Of a stretch of 42,341 bases of DNA, positions 11,476 through 19,256 are shown in pieces. Within the stretch, counting starts at the first letter, position 1, and every line of letters starts with the position of its first letter. The DNA comes from Variovorax sp. YR752 (GTDB lineage Bacteria > Pseudomonadota > Gammaproteobacteria > Burkholderiales > Burkholderiaceae_C): NCBI GenBank assembly GCA_945860785.1, contig CAMATD010000013.1:1-42341 (forward strand). Direction: 5' to 3'. The position numbers and the translations under genes were made by a program. The notes below the pieces were generated by a model. It saw only the letters and a list, made by a program, of their open reading frames with translations. It was not told the DNA's origin and ran no database searches.

Positions 11476-13296
11476 TTATTTCTGGACAAGGTATTCGGGC
11501 GAGCCCATCACCAGGAGGACGGCGGCACAGATGCGATTGAGCTTCGCGTTGTCGCTGCTGGCGGCCGTGAGGTTGGGCGTGCCGAGCGCGGTGGTGATGA
11601 GGGTCACGGTGGCGGCCGACAGCTGATTGCCGGTCAACAGCAGGTTGAGCCGGTTCACCAGCGCCGTCGCATCAAGCACCAGCGCCTTCTCGGCCGCGTA
11701 GCTCGCGATCACGTCCTTGCCGTTGAAGCCGTTGGGCAGCACGCTCTGCATGAAGTTGAGGTAGCTGCCCACGCTGCTTTCATTGACCAGCTGGAACTCG
11801 GGCGCGACCAGCTTGTTGCTGGCAATGACGGTCGAAGGCGGCACATAGCCGAGCCGGAAGAAGTTGAAGACCGAGGGCGAGCGCAGCGGGCTCTGGCCGA
11901 TGCCGAAGCTCGCATCCGAGGTGATGCCGATCTTCCAGGCGTCGGTGGCCGAAGCGATGCCGCAGGTGCGGCCCCATTGCACGAGCCGCAGCATGGGCTC
12001 GCGCAGGCGCCCGAAGTTCGGGTCGGTCAGGCCGGCCGGGCCGCGCGCCTCGTCGTCGAGCAGCACGGCCGCGAACACGCTTTTCATGTCGCCGCGCACG
12101 CCGGCGCCGTTGTTGGCAAAGGTGTCGGCCACGCGCTTGACGTAGGCCGGGCTCGGGTTGCTCGTCACGAGCCGCTGGATCAGCTGCTTGCCGATGAAGG
12201 GGCCGACGTTCGCGTGGTTGAAGAGCGTGTCGAGCGCGATCTTCAACGCGGCCGGGCCAGGGGTACCGCCGGGCACGGTGGCACCGAGGAATCGGGCCTC
12301 GAGCATCGAGTGGTTCGCGGCCGTGTAGGCCATCGGGCGCGTGGTCCAGTCCTTGGTGTCGAAGGAGCCGCCCCCGCCCGGTGGCGTGAAGCCGTTGCGC
12401 TCCCCGGGCCGGATGTCGAGGTCGTAGCCGGTGAAGACGCGCGCGAGCTGGGACACGTCGTCCTGCGTGTAGGTGTCGAGCGGCTGGCCGTCGGCGCCGG
12501 TCTTCACCGTGCCGTCGCCATTGAGCTGCGACAGGCCGATGGTCATGAGCTGCATGACTTCGCGCGCGTAGTTCTCGTCGGGCTGCCGGCCCCTGCCGTC
12601 TTCCTTCCGGTTGTCGCGGGTGTTGAGGTAGAAGCCCATCGCGGGGTTGAGCGTCACGTCTTCCAGCAGCTTGCGGAAGTTGCCGGTGACGCCGGCCACC
12701 AGCGTGTCCCAGTACTGGCACATCATGGCGCCGGGCCAGTTCGAACCGATCTCGTTGGCCGAGACCACGAAGATCTCGCTGAGCGCCAGTGCCATGCGCT
12801 TGCGCGCCGGGTCGACCGATGCCATGAGCTGCCGCCAGATCGCGACGTCGATGTCGGCCGTGTTGAAGGGCTTGCTGTCCAGCCATTCCCAGGCCGACTG
12901 TGCGCGCGGCGCGCCGAACTGCTCGCTGAGCCAGGGCAGGTAGCCCTTGCTGCGCACGTCGGCAATCTCCGCGTCCGAGGCCGAGAACTGCGTCTGCAGC
13001 AGGAACCGCGCGGCCTCCTGGTCGTTCTGGGCCTGGGGATAGTGATAAGGGCCCGTATCCGGCCCCGCGCCGGGGCTCCCGCTGCCAACGCCCGGAAGGA
13101 AAGGAAAGCCTCCACCGCCTCCACCGCAGGCGGCGAGTGCCGCCGAGATGGAAAACGCCGCCAGCGCCTTCAAGGGCCGCGACGAATCCACCGCGGCTTC
13201 ATTGCCTGTCGTTGTTGTCTCTGTTGTCGGCGCGTCGATGCACGCCATGTCGTCGGCCACGCTTGCGCAACTGGCCTCGATCCGTTCTTCCACCAT
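11476..13296 (-). CDS. DUF1800 putative lipoprotein
   Basis: A 606-residue DUF1800 protein, partner of the DUF1501 product. A segment LKALAAFSISAALAAC looks like a lipobox (LAAC) followed by a glycine run, suggesting a lipid-anchored secreted protein. DUF1800 features are visible: RFLLQTQFSAS, NPAMGFYLN, PDENYAREVMQLMTIGL, YTQDDV, FTGYD and PEYLVQK at the end. The ATG at 13296 has a strong site (GGAGCGAGGAAC) but gives an unusually long stretch (about 40 residues) before the hydrophobic segment. A GTG at 13191 (VDSSRPLKAL) would give a conventional signal peptide. Confidence 0.92.
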   Translation of the reverse strand: MVEERIEASCASVADDMACIDAPTTETTTTGNEAAVDSSRPLKALAAFSISAALAACGGGGGGFPFLPGVGSGSPGAGPDTGPYHYPQAQNDQEAARFLLQTQFSASDAEIADVRSKGYLPWLSEQFGAPRAQSAWEWLDSKPFNTADIDVAIWRQLMASVDPARKRMALALSEIFVVSANEIGSNWPGAMMCQYWDTLVAGVTGNFRKLLEDVTLNPAMGFYLNTRDNRKEDGRGRQPDENYAREVMQLMTIGLSQLNGDGTVKTGADGQPLDTYTQDDVSQLARVFTGYDLDIRPGERNGFTPPGGGGSFDTKDWTTRPMAYTAANHSMLEARFLGATVPGGTPGPAALKIALDTLFNHANVGPFIGKQLIQRLVTSNPSPAYVKRVADTFANNGAGVRGDMKSVFAAVLLDDEARGPAGLTDPNFGRLREPMLRLVQWGRTCGIASATDAWKIGITSDASFGIGQSPLRSPSVFNFFRLGYVPPSTVIASNKLVAPEFQLVNESSVGSYLNFMQSVLPNGFNGKDVIASYAAEKALVLDATALVNRLNLLLTGNQLSAATVTLITTALGTPNLTAASSDNAKLNRICAAVLLVMGSPEYLVQK

Positions 13297-13408
13297 GTTC
13301 CTCGCTCCTGCGGCGCTCCAACGCCGGTTGAGCTGTTCAAGGCAAGTGCTGTGCCCTGGGGAATTCGGGGGAAGGTGTGGTCAGGAAGGACGGGGCAATC
13401 CAATAATT

Positions 13409-13436
13409 GTGACTTTATGTGACTTTTCCGTCACTT
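13409..13436. promoter_or_regulatory. Helically phased heptamer repeats, candidate operator
   Basis: GTGACTT occurs at 13409-13415 and 13419-13425, and GTCACTT at 13430-13436. The spacing is 10 and 11 bases, about one helix turn each. The block lies about 113 bases upstream of the DUF1800 start on the minus strand and 49 bases beyond the 3' end of the next minus-strand gene. Phased direct repeats are typical of OmpR/PhoB-class regulator sites. The identity of the regulator is unknown. Confidence 0.4.
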
Positions 13437-13484
13437 ATGAAACAAAATTGGCAGCCCAAAAGGCCTACTTCGGCACGCCTTCGG

Positions 13485-13814
13485 CTAGTCCCGCTCGTCG
13501 TACCAGCCATCGCCGTTCGGCGGACGGTAAGGATAGCCGGGACCGTAGTAGATCCGTCCCGGCGGCGGGTTGTAGATGGGTGCCGGGCGGTAGTAGACCG
13601 GTGGCTGAGGCTCGTAGTAGATCGGTGCCGGGTACGAATAAACCGGCGGTGGCGCGTAGTACGGCGCAGGGTAGCCGCCGACGTAACCGGATGTGCCGAT
13701 CTGCACCGACCAGGATCCACGCGCGCTGGCCGAACCCGCGGCCAGCAAAGCACCGGCCGCGATCGCGCCGATGGCGGCCCACTTGAAAACAGAAGAATGA
13801 TTTTTGAAGTTCAC
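13485..13814 (-). CDS. Pro/Tyr-rich exported protein
   Basis: A 109-residue protein. GTG at 13814 is chosen since GGAG lies five bases upstream and it begins a proper signal peptide (FKWAAIGAIAAGALLAAGSASA). The mature region is a low-complexity series of Pro-Tyr units (YPAPYYAPPP, VYSYPAPIYYEPQPP, VYYRPAPIYNPPP) ending in an acidic tail (WYDERD). Such proteins are common in Burkholderiales and are probably periplasmic or surface-exposed and disordered. Function unknown. Confidence 0.8.
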   Translation of the reverse strand: MNFKNHSSVFKWAAIGAIAAGALLAAGSASARGSWSVQIGTSGYVGGYPAPYYAPPPVYSYPAPIYYEPQPPVYYRPAPIYNPPPGRIYYGPGYPYRPPNGDGWYDERD

Positions 13815-13901
13815 AACGGCTCCAGGGCCAAGGGCGAACAGCGCCCGGGTTGATACGCAACGCCCGACACGCATCGACGGTGCACCCGCGACGCACGCGG
13901 C

Positions 13902-14849
13902 TCAGTGCCCCGCTTCGCGGCGCGACAGCATCACGTCGCCGCCGGTCGTGTTGAAGGCAATGGTCGGTGCGCTGAAATCGCTCAGCGGGGCTCCCAGGCC
14001 GATTTCGCCGCGGCCGTGCAGCACGCATTCTTCACGTCGCAACGCGATCTCCGTGCTCGGCCCGCCGTTGCCGTGGAAACGGACCCAGGTGCCATAGGTG
14101 CTGATGTCGATCAGCACGCAACTGCCCTGCCGCATCTCGATGCGCGCATGCAGCCGCGAAACGCGGGGGTCGTTGACCACGAACTGGGCATCGTCGACGC
14201 GGCCCAGGTGAATCGGCAGCTCCTCGCTGCGGAACATCGAGCGGACGTCGAGCCAGGATAGTTCGATCTGGCCGAACGACGAATCCGGCAGCCTGAGCGG
14301 CGCCAGCGCAGCGGGCACCGTGAGGAAGGAGGTCACGTCCTCCTGCCAGTCGATCCGGTGCACCACCGACATTTCGCTGCGGCCGCGGATGTTGATGAGG
14401 CCGAGGTCGCGGTGCTGCACCGCGACCTCGCGCAACTGAGAGATCACCGCATCGGTGACCCAGATCTGCCCGGGCCCGACCAGGTCGCTCAGCCGCGATG
14501 CCAGGTTGACCGCGTCGCCGAAGCAATCGCCGTCGAGCTCGACCACCTCGCCGCTGGCAACCCCGATCTGCAGCGCCATGCGCAACGGCGTGGGCCAGAC
14601 CTGCAGGCGCTTCTGGTGGTAGCGCTGGAGCTCGATCACCGCGTGCGTGGCGGCGGCACCACTCGTGAAGATGGCGAACACGCCGTCTCCCAGCGACTTC
14701 ACCACGCGGCCACCGTGCCCCTGGCACACGCCCCCGATCCATTGGGTCAGCCGCGTCACCGTCTCGGTGGCTCGGGCATTCCCCATGGCCTCGAAGACCC
14801 TGGTACTCCCCGTCAAGTCCGCGAATACAACTGTGGAATTGACACCCAT
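13902..14849 (-). CDS. Class III adenylate cyclase with C-terminal FHA domain
   Basis: A 315-residue protein from ATG 14849 (a start at 14951 is in frame but adds an unconserved-looking leader). The N-terminal cyclase homology domain has metal Asp11 (FADLTGST) and Asp55 (KSLGDGVFAIF), adenine-type Lys51 and Asp112, and transition-state Asn115/Arg119 (FGDAVNLASRL). All residues needed for a homodimeric ATP cyclase are present. The C-terminal part is an FHA phospho-threonine-binding domain (IHLGRVDDAQFVV, VSRLHARIE, STYGTWVRF). The combination suggests cyclase output or localisation tied to Ser/Thr phosphorylation. No kinase gene is adjacent. Confidence 0.9.
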   Translation of the reverse strand: MGVNSTVVFADLTGSTRVFEAMGNARATETVTRLTQWIGGVCQGHGGRVVKSLGDGVFAIFTSGAAATHAVIELQRYHQKRLQVWPTPLRMALQIGVASGEVVELDGDCFGDAVNLASRLSDLVGPGQIWVTDAVISQLREVAVQHRDLGLINIRGRSEMSVVHRIDWQEDVTSFLTVPAALAPLRLPDSSFGQIELSWLDVRSMFRSEELPIHLGRVDDAQFVVNDPRVSRLHARIEMRQGSCVLIDISTYGTWVRFHGNGGPSTEIALRREECVLHGRGEIGLGAPLSDFSAPTIAFNTTGGDVMLSRREAGH

Positions 14850-15184
14850 ACTGTTCTGTATCTCGATAGCAATCGCTGGTTGATTATGGTCAAGTTCGCT
14901 CGCGGGCTCTGGCAGGTGTTTTGTTCGACATATGCCCAGCTGCAAGAACAACGGTCCGTGTAATTCCTTTGTTGACGGTATTCATACGCCACCGACGTCA
15001 AAGTAGATGTCTGAATCGACGCAAGTCGTGTAGTACTTTGGATAACAAAATTCAATTGGCATTGAAACTGATACGTAAAGCATGTTGTTTACAAACAAGA
15101 AACACTGTTTCACATCTTGTATAACAGTGAACTGAGGCTTAAGGTAGCGGTCGTCTTGGCTTCCGGCAATGCGCTTTTCGTCTC
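14850..15184. other. AT-richer intergenic region between divergent genes
   Basis: This stretch separates the cyclase gene (minus) from the small plus-strand gene at 15185. It is visibly AT-richer than its surroundings. It contains TTGTTT/AAACAA half-sites at 15085-15098 and a 7-bp inverted repeat at 15103-15129. No coding frame was credible. It probably holds promoters for both genes. Confidence 0.6.
15103..15129. promoter_or_regulatory. Inverted repeat CACTGTT-N13-AACAGTG
   Basis: Perfect 7-bp arms with a 13-base spacer lie 56 bases upstream of the ATG at 15185, next to another small palindrome (15085-15098). The shape suits a dimeric repressor or activator. No regulator is identified. Confidence 0.4.
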
Positions 15185-15523
15185 ATGGTGCTCTTCCGCC
15201 GCATTTTTCGTCTCCTGAACGTGCCCGGTTTCGGTTCTCGCCAGGCGGCTGAAAGCCAATTGGGGCGGATTCGCACGGCCATGCTGTCGGTGCTCCAGGC
15301 CCATGGCGGCCATTCGATCCAGCGAATCAGCCAGCGCGTGCGCTTCGCGGTCGACGTCGAAGCGCTCTGGTACCTGCGCCAGGACGTGATGACGGCCCTG
15401 AGCGCCATCGACGGCGAATCGGCCGCCCGCCGCCAGATGAAATCCATCAACAGCATGTTCAAGGGCGGCCTGCCCGGCTCCATGGGCCCCCGCGCCCATC
15501 AGCGCTTCACCAACAACCCGTGA
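15185..15523 (+). CDS. Conserved hypothetical protein
   Basis: A 112-residue basic protein without a signal peptide or obvious membrane helix. It is rich in Arg and Gln in its first half (FRRIFRLLNVPGFGSRQ), with a helical middle (VDVEALWYLRQDVMTAL). The C-terminus is glycine- and proline-containing (GGLPGSMGPRAHQRF). The open frame has local codon use like its neighbours, and an upstream AT-rich promoter region supports expression. Family not recognised. Confidence 0.65.
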   Translation: MVLFRRIFRLLNVPGFGSRQAAESQLGRIRTAMLSVLQAHGGHSIQRISQRVRFAVDVEALWYLRQDVMTALSAIDGESAARRQMKSINSMFKGGLPGSMGPRAHQRFTNNP

Positions 15524-15530
15524 GGCTGGC

Positions 15531-15548
15531 GCGGCCCTCGACGGCCGC
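15531..15548. terminator. Candidate bidirectional terminator hairpin
   Basis: GCGGCC and GGCCGC form a perfect 6-bp GC stem around CTCGAC, in the 48-base gap between two convergent genes (stops at 15523 and 15572). A T-containing stretch (GTGTTGTTCT) follows on the plus strand but is not a clean T run. Confidence 0.5.
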
Positions 15549-15571
15549 CGCCCCTCGTGTTGTTCTGCGGC

Positions 15572-16525
15572 TCAGTGCGCGTGGTCATGATCGTGCGAAT
15601 GGGCATGCCGATGCCCCCACACGAGGAACACGTCGCGCCCTTCGGCCGCCAGCGCCACCTTGGAGCCCACAGGCAGCAGCACCTTGGTCTGCACATGGCC
15701 GAACGGCAGGCCGGTGAGCACGGGCACCTTCTTCAATGACGCGCGCAGGCGGTCGACCACCGTGTCGAACCCGAAACCCCGGTCGTAGCCCGGCACCTTG
15801 CGCATCCCGGTGAACTGGCCGAACACGATGGCGCGCTGCTTCGCGAGCACGCCGGCCATCTTCAACTGGTCGAGCATGCGTTCGATGCGGTAGGGATGCT
15901 CGTTCGTGTCCTCGATGAACAGCACGCCCTTGTCGACCGCGGGGAAGTACGGCGTTCCAAGCAGGCTGGTCAGCACGCAGAGGTTGCCGCCCCAGAGCAC
16001 GGCGTCCTGCACGGGCTTCACCTTCAGGTCGGCATCGCGCGCGGGCATGCGCCAGCCGGTGCCCTCGCCCTGCCCGCTCAACAGATCGTCGAAGCAGGCT
16101 GCCATGATGTCGTCGGCGCCGCCTTCGGCACCGAAGTCTTCGCCGACCGCCGGGCCGGACCAGGTGACCGCGCCGGCCTTGACGAGCAGCGCGTTCTGCA
16201 GCGCGGTGAAGTCGCTGCAGCCGACGAACTCGGTGCCGTTGTGGATCGCCTTGGCCACGGCCTTGTACGGAATCTGATCGAGGATGCGCGTGAGGCCGTA
16301 GCCGCCGCGCGCGATGAGCGCGATGTTGGCGCCGCTCTCAGCCGCACGCGAAATGGCGGCGAGCCGCGTGGCATCGTCGCCCGCAAAGCGTTGGTGAACG
16401 GAGAGCGCTGCCTCGTCGATCTCGACTTCGTGGCCCAGTGCCTTGAGCCTTTTCACGCCGCGCTTGAAGGCCGCCTTGTCGCGGATCGCGCTGGAGGGGG
16501 AATAGATGTAGATGTGTTTGGTCAC
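15572..16525 (-). CDS. ldcA: LD-carboxypeptidase (muramoyltetrapeptide carboxypeptidase, S66)
   Basis: A 317-residue cytoplasmic S66 peptidase that removes the terminal D-Ala from tetrapeptides during murein recycling. The catalytic triad is visible: Ser104 in VGCSDFTAL, Glu205 in VLFIEDTNE and His277 in GLPFGHV; RGGYGLTRIL is also typical. The GTG at 16525 overlaps the upstream stop (GTGA), indicating translational coupling to the TadA-hydrolase gene. The last 13 residues are a His/Asp-rich tail (GHRHAHSHDHDHAH) that is not part of the enzyme fold and could bind metal. The frame is open further upstream, but that part is a shadow of the preceding gene. Confidence 0.93.
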   Translation of the reverse strand: MTKHIYIYSPSSAIRDKAAFKRGVKRLKALGHEVEIDEAALSVHQRFAGDDATRLAAISRAAESGANIALIARGGYGLTRILDQIPYKAVAKAIHNGTEFVGCSDFTALQNALLVKAGAVTWSGPAVGEDFGAEGGADDIMAACFDDLLSGQGEGTGWRMPARDADLKVKPVQDAVLWGGNLCVLTSLLGTPYFPAVDKGVLFIEDTNEHPYRIERMLDQLKMAGVLAKQRAIVFGQFTGMRKVPGYDRGFGFDTVVDRLRASLKKVPVLTGLPFGHVQTKVLLPVGSKVALAAEGRDVFLVWGHRHAHSHDHDHAH

Positions 16526-17640
16526 GAGGTCGAGTATCCCATTGCATCGCGCGCGAGCCGTGCGAGCGTCAAGGCCTGCGCCGCTGTCGGACCCGAGGAC
16601 GAAGCGATGGGCCCCAGCGCGCGCAGCGCGGCTTCGTAGCCGCGGTCGGGGTACGGCGCGCGCCACGCGTCCTTGATGCGTTCCCTTCCATCCGGCGCGA
16701 CGAGCACGGCAACGAAGCGATCGGCCGCGGCAGCCAGCAGCAACGAGGCAAGGCCGGCGGCCGCTGCGCTGTGCACAAGCACCAGGGGCCGCCCCGGCTG
16801 CACGCGGTCCAGCCATTCGACCAGCACGTCGCGATGCCATTCGAGCCGGTGCGCAGTTTCGCGCTTGGGCTTGTCGCTCTTGCCGAAGCCGATCAGGTCG
16901 GGCACCAGCGTACGCAGTCCCGGTGAGCCAATCAGGTGCCGGAAGAAGTAACCCCATTCGCCCAGACCATGCAGGCAGAGGCAGCAGGCGACCTTGCCGT
17001 CTTCGCCTCGTTGCTCGTCCACGTAATGCAGACGCCAGCCCTGCAGGCTCGGCAGGTCTTGAACGTAGTGCGGCGCAAAAGCGTAGTCACTCAGGGCGGC
17101 AAAGCGTTCCACCGGCGTGCGCAGCGCGTCATCGCGCAAGGGCTCGGCCTGCTCGCGCGCCACGCTGCGGCGCTGCTGGAAGAAAGCTTGCAGCACCGCG
17201 CTGCAGTCCTCGGCGAGCACCCCGCCCTGCACCTGGGTGCGGTGATTCAGCCGCGGCTCCGCAAAGAGATCGAGCACCGAGCTGGCCGCGCCGGTCTTGG
17301 GGTCGGCCGCGCCGAACACCACGCGCGCCAGCCGCGAATGCAGCATGGCGCCCGCACACATCGCGCAAGGCTCGAGCGTGACGAACAGCTCGCAGCCGTC
17401 GAGCCGGTAGTTACCGAGCGCGGCGGCGCCGGCACGCAACGCGTTGATCTCGGCATGGGCGCTCGGGTCATGCTGCGCCACGGGCGTGTTGCGGCCGGTC
17501 GCGATGAGCTGGCCGTCCTTGACCAGCACCGCGCCGACCGGCACCTCGCCCGCCTCGGCCGCGACGCGCGCTTCGGCCAGCGCAAGCGCCATCCAGTGCG
17601 CGTCGTCCGACTGCGAAAGCGACGTGGGCTCAGTTGTCAT
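16522..17640 (-). CDS. tadA: tRNA adenosine(34) deaminase TadA fused to alpha/beta-hydrolase-like domain
   Basis: A 372-residue protein. Residues 12-165 form TadA, which converts A34 to inosine in tRNA-Arg: zinc and proton-shuttle residues HAE (62-64) and PCAMC (Cys92, Cys95). After a linker, residues about 190-372 resemble an alpha/beta hydrolase: oxyanion LHGLGEWG (224), DLIGFGKSD (248) and a nucleophile-elbow-like LVHSAAAAG with Ser291. The usual GxSxG is altered, and the domain ends before any clear catalytic His, so it may be non-catalytic. The ATG at 17640 overlaps the preceding small gene by 11 bases, and the stop overlaps ldcA by four. The fusion is unlike the ~160-residue E. coli TadA; its role is unknown. 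Confidence 0.9.
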   Translation of the reverse strand: MTTEPTSLSQSDDAHWMALALAEARVAAEAGEVPVGAVLVKDGQLIATGRNTPVAQHDPSAHAEINALRAGAAALGNYRLDGCELFVTLEPCAMCAGAMLHSRLARVVFGAADPKTGAASSVLDLFAEPRLNHRTQVQGGVLAEDCSAVLQAFFQQRRSVAREQAEPLRDDALRTPVERFAALSDYAFAPHYVQDLPSLQGWRLHYVDEQRGEDGKVACCLCLHGLGEWGYFFRHLIGSPGLRTLVPDLIGFGKSDKPKRETAHRLEWHRDVLVEWLDRVQPGRPLVLVHSAAAAGLASLLLAAAADRFVAVLVAPDGRERIKDAWRAPYPDRGYEAALRALGPIASSSGPTAAQALTLARLARDAMGYSTS

Positions 17641-17866
17641 CCGGCATCTTGCGCGCCTGCGCCGCAGCGTCGAGCGCTTCCTTGACCTGCTTCTGGACCT
17701 GTTGGGCCTGCGTGCGCACATCGGCGGGCGCTTCGCCGGGTGCGGGGGCAGTTGCGCCGGGCACGGACGGCAACGCGGGAGCCGCGGCAGTCGTCAACTG
17801 CTTCTTCGCGATCAGGCCGACGATCGCGAGGGCCAGCACCAAGCCGAGCAATCCAAAGACGCGCAT
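17630..17866 (-). CDS. Small membrane-anchored protein
   Basis: A 78-residue protein with one N-terminal hydrophobic helix (FGLLGLVLALAIVGLIA), a short basic KK, an Ala/Pro linker and a helical amphipathic C-terminal half (TQAQQVQKQVKEALDAAAQARKM). It is probably anchored in the inner membrane with its tail in the periplasm, or is a cleaved small exported protein. It starts one base after the PaiB stop and overlaps tadA by 11 bases, so it is translated as part of this operon. Function unknown. Confidence 0.78.
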   Translation of the reverse strand: MRVFGLLGLVLALAIVGLIAKKQLTTAAAPALPSVPGATAPAPGEAPADVRTQAQQVQKQVKEALDAAAQARKMPDDN

Positions 17867-17867
17867 C

Positions 17868-18512
17868 TCAGTTTCCTTCCGCCACGGGCGCCTCGGCGTT
17901 CATGCCAAGCCGGTCCATCCACACCGCCAGCGCCTTCTCGGCCGGCGTGCCGGCACCGTAGACAGCGCGCATGGCGGCATGCGACTCCTTGCGATGCTGG
18001 TTGAGCTTGACCTTGCACTGCAGCGCCGTCACGCGCATTTCGAAGCCGACGATGCCGGCCAGCATCTTGAGCTGGAATTCTTCACCCAGGTCGCGCCACT
18101 GCTGTGCATAGCCCGGCTCGTGGTCGCCGATGAGTTTCTTGAGCAAGGCGTCCTTCTTCATCGGCTCCTCGATCAGCCGGGCCTCGACGGCGCAATGGAC
18201 CGCAAGGTAGTTCCACGTCGGCACACGCGCCAGATCGGGATAGACCGCCGGCGACAGGTACGAATGCGGCCCGAGGAAAGTGACGACCGCCTGCGGCCGC
18301 GCCTGCAGGTAGCGCCAATGCGGGTTCGGCTTGGCGCAATGCCCCAGCAACACCAGCTGGTCGCCCTCGCGCTGCTCGGCCACCAGCGGCAGATGCGAGA
18401 CGAACGGCAATCCGTCGTTGTCGTTCGAGATCAGGCTCGCGAACGGGTGCGAGCGCATCAACTCCAGCGCGATGGCCGGGTCCTTGGCGTTGAACTGCGG
18501 GGGCATGTACAT
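17868..18512 (-). CDS. PaiB-family FMN-binding protein
   Basis: A 214-residue protein of the PaiB / FMN-binding split-barrel family. Typical features: MYMPPQFNAKD start, PFASLISNDNDGLPFVSHLPLV, HCAKPNPHW, FLGPHSYLSP and VPTWNYLAVHC. B. subtilis PaiB was described as a negative regulator of sporulation and degradative genes; in Proteobacteria the role is unclear and may be enzymatic. It is intact and of normal length. It lies 42 bases after the ankyrin gene and one base before the small membrane protein. Confidence 0.9.
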   Translation of the reverse strand: MYMPPQFNAKDPAIALELMRSHPFASLISNDNDGLPFVSHLPLVAEQREGDQLVLLGHCAKPNPHWRYLQARPQAVVTFLGPHSYLSPAVYPDLARVPTWNYLAVHCAVEARLIEEPMKKDALLKKLIGDHEPGYAQQWRDLGEEFQLKMLAGIVGFEMRVTALQCKVKLNQHRKESHAAMRAVYGAGTPAEKALAVWMDRLGMNAEAPVAEGN

Positions 18513-18554
18513 GGGTTTTTCCTCGTGGCGATGCCCGATTGTCCCCGAGCTGCC

Positions 18555-19256
18555 CTATCTTGCGCGCTGCCCCTCCAAGAGCTTGACCATCGCCGTGTAG
18601 CCGCGCGCCCTGGCCAGCTGCACCGGCGTGTTGCCCTGGCGGTCGGAGAGCTTGAGGCTGGCGCCGGCATCGACCAGCGCGGCCAGCGTGCGCTGATGGC
18701 GCGGACCGCCGTCGCCGAGCACGATGGATTCGATCACCGCCGTCCAATGCAGGTTGTTGACGTGGTCGAGCGGGGCACCCGCTGCGATCAGCCGGCGCAC
18801 CACTTCGTCGTGCCCCAGGTGCGCGGCGGCGATCAGCGCGGTGCCGTCGTAGCGGCTCGTCGTCTGCCCGGCATTGGCGCCGAGCGACAGCAGCAGCGTG
18901 AGCGTCGTGACGTCGTCGGCCACCGACGCGATGGTCACCGCGTCGTAGCGGTCGTCTTCGAGCTGGTCGAGGTTGGCGCCGGCCTTGGCGAGCAGCTTCA
19001 CCGCCTCGCGCTGCCGCGCGTAGGTCGCGACGTGCAAGGGCGTGCGGCTCCGCGCATCGCGCGCGTCGAGATTGGCGCCGGATGCGACCAGGCTCTTGAG
19101 CTTCGGCAGATCGCCATGCCAGGCGGCCCGGTGCAGCCCTTCATAGGCCAGCACTTCGGCCGCCAGCGGTGGCACCTGGGCAGACACGCCCACCGACGCG
19201 CCCAACCCGAGCGCAACAGCCAGCACCCCGGACCAGATGCCCCGCTTCATCGCCAT
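18555..19256 (-). CDS. Exported ankyrin-repeat protein
   Basis: A 233-residue protein with a signal peptide (MKRGIWSGVLAVALGLGASVGVSAQ). It is followed by about five ankyrin repeats, such as LHRAAWHGDLPKLKSLVASGANLD, TPLHVATYARQREAVKLL, TALIAAAHLGHDEVVRRLI and NTPVQLARARGYTAMVKLL. It is a periplasmic binding scaffold with unknown partner. ATG 19256 shares one base with the upstream stop (TGATG); ATG 19250 would leave a standard MKR signal and is equally possible. It is in operon with the GlcG-like gene. Confidence 0.9.
   Translation of the reverse strand: MAMKRGIWSGVLAVALGLGASVGVSAQVPPLAAEVLAYEGLHRAAWHGDLPKLKSLVASGANLDARDARSRTPLHVATYARQREAVKLLAKAGANLDQLEDDRYDAVTIASVADDVTTLTLLLSLGANAGQTTSRYDGTALIAAAHLGHDEVVRRLIAAGAPLDHVNNLHWTAVIESIVLGDGGPRHQRTLAALVDAGASLKLSDRQGNTPVQLARARGYTAMVKLLEGQRAR

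Noticed and set aside
10933..13422. 829-residue plus-strand frame opposite DUF1800/DUF1501
   Set aside because: No family features and Arg/His/Val-biased composition. The minus strand codes for two well-known families.
15043..15075. Possible sigma-54 promoter (TTGGCATTGAAACTGAT)
   Set aside because: The -24-like GG is present, but the -12 GC element and spacing do not match.
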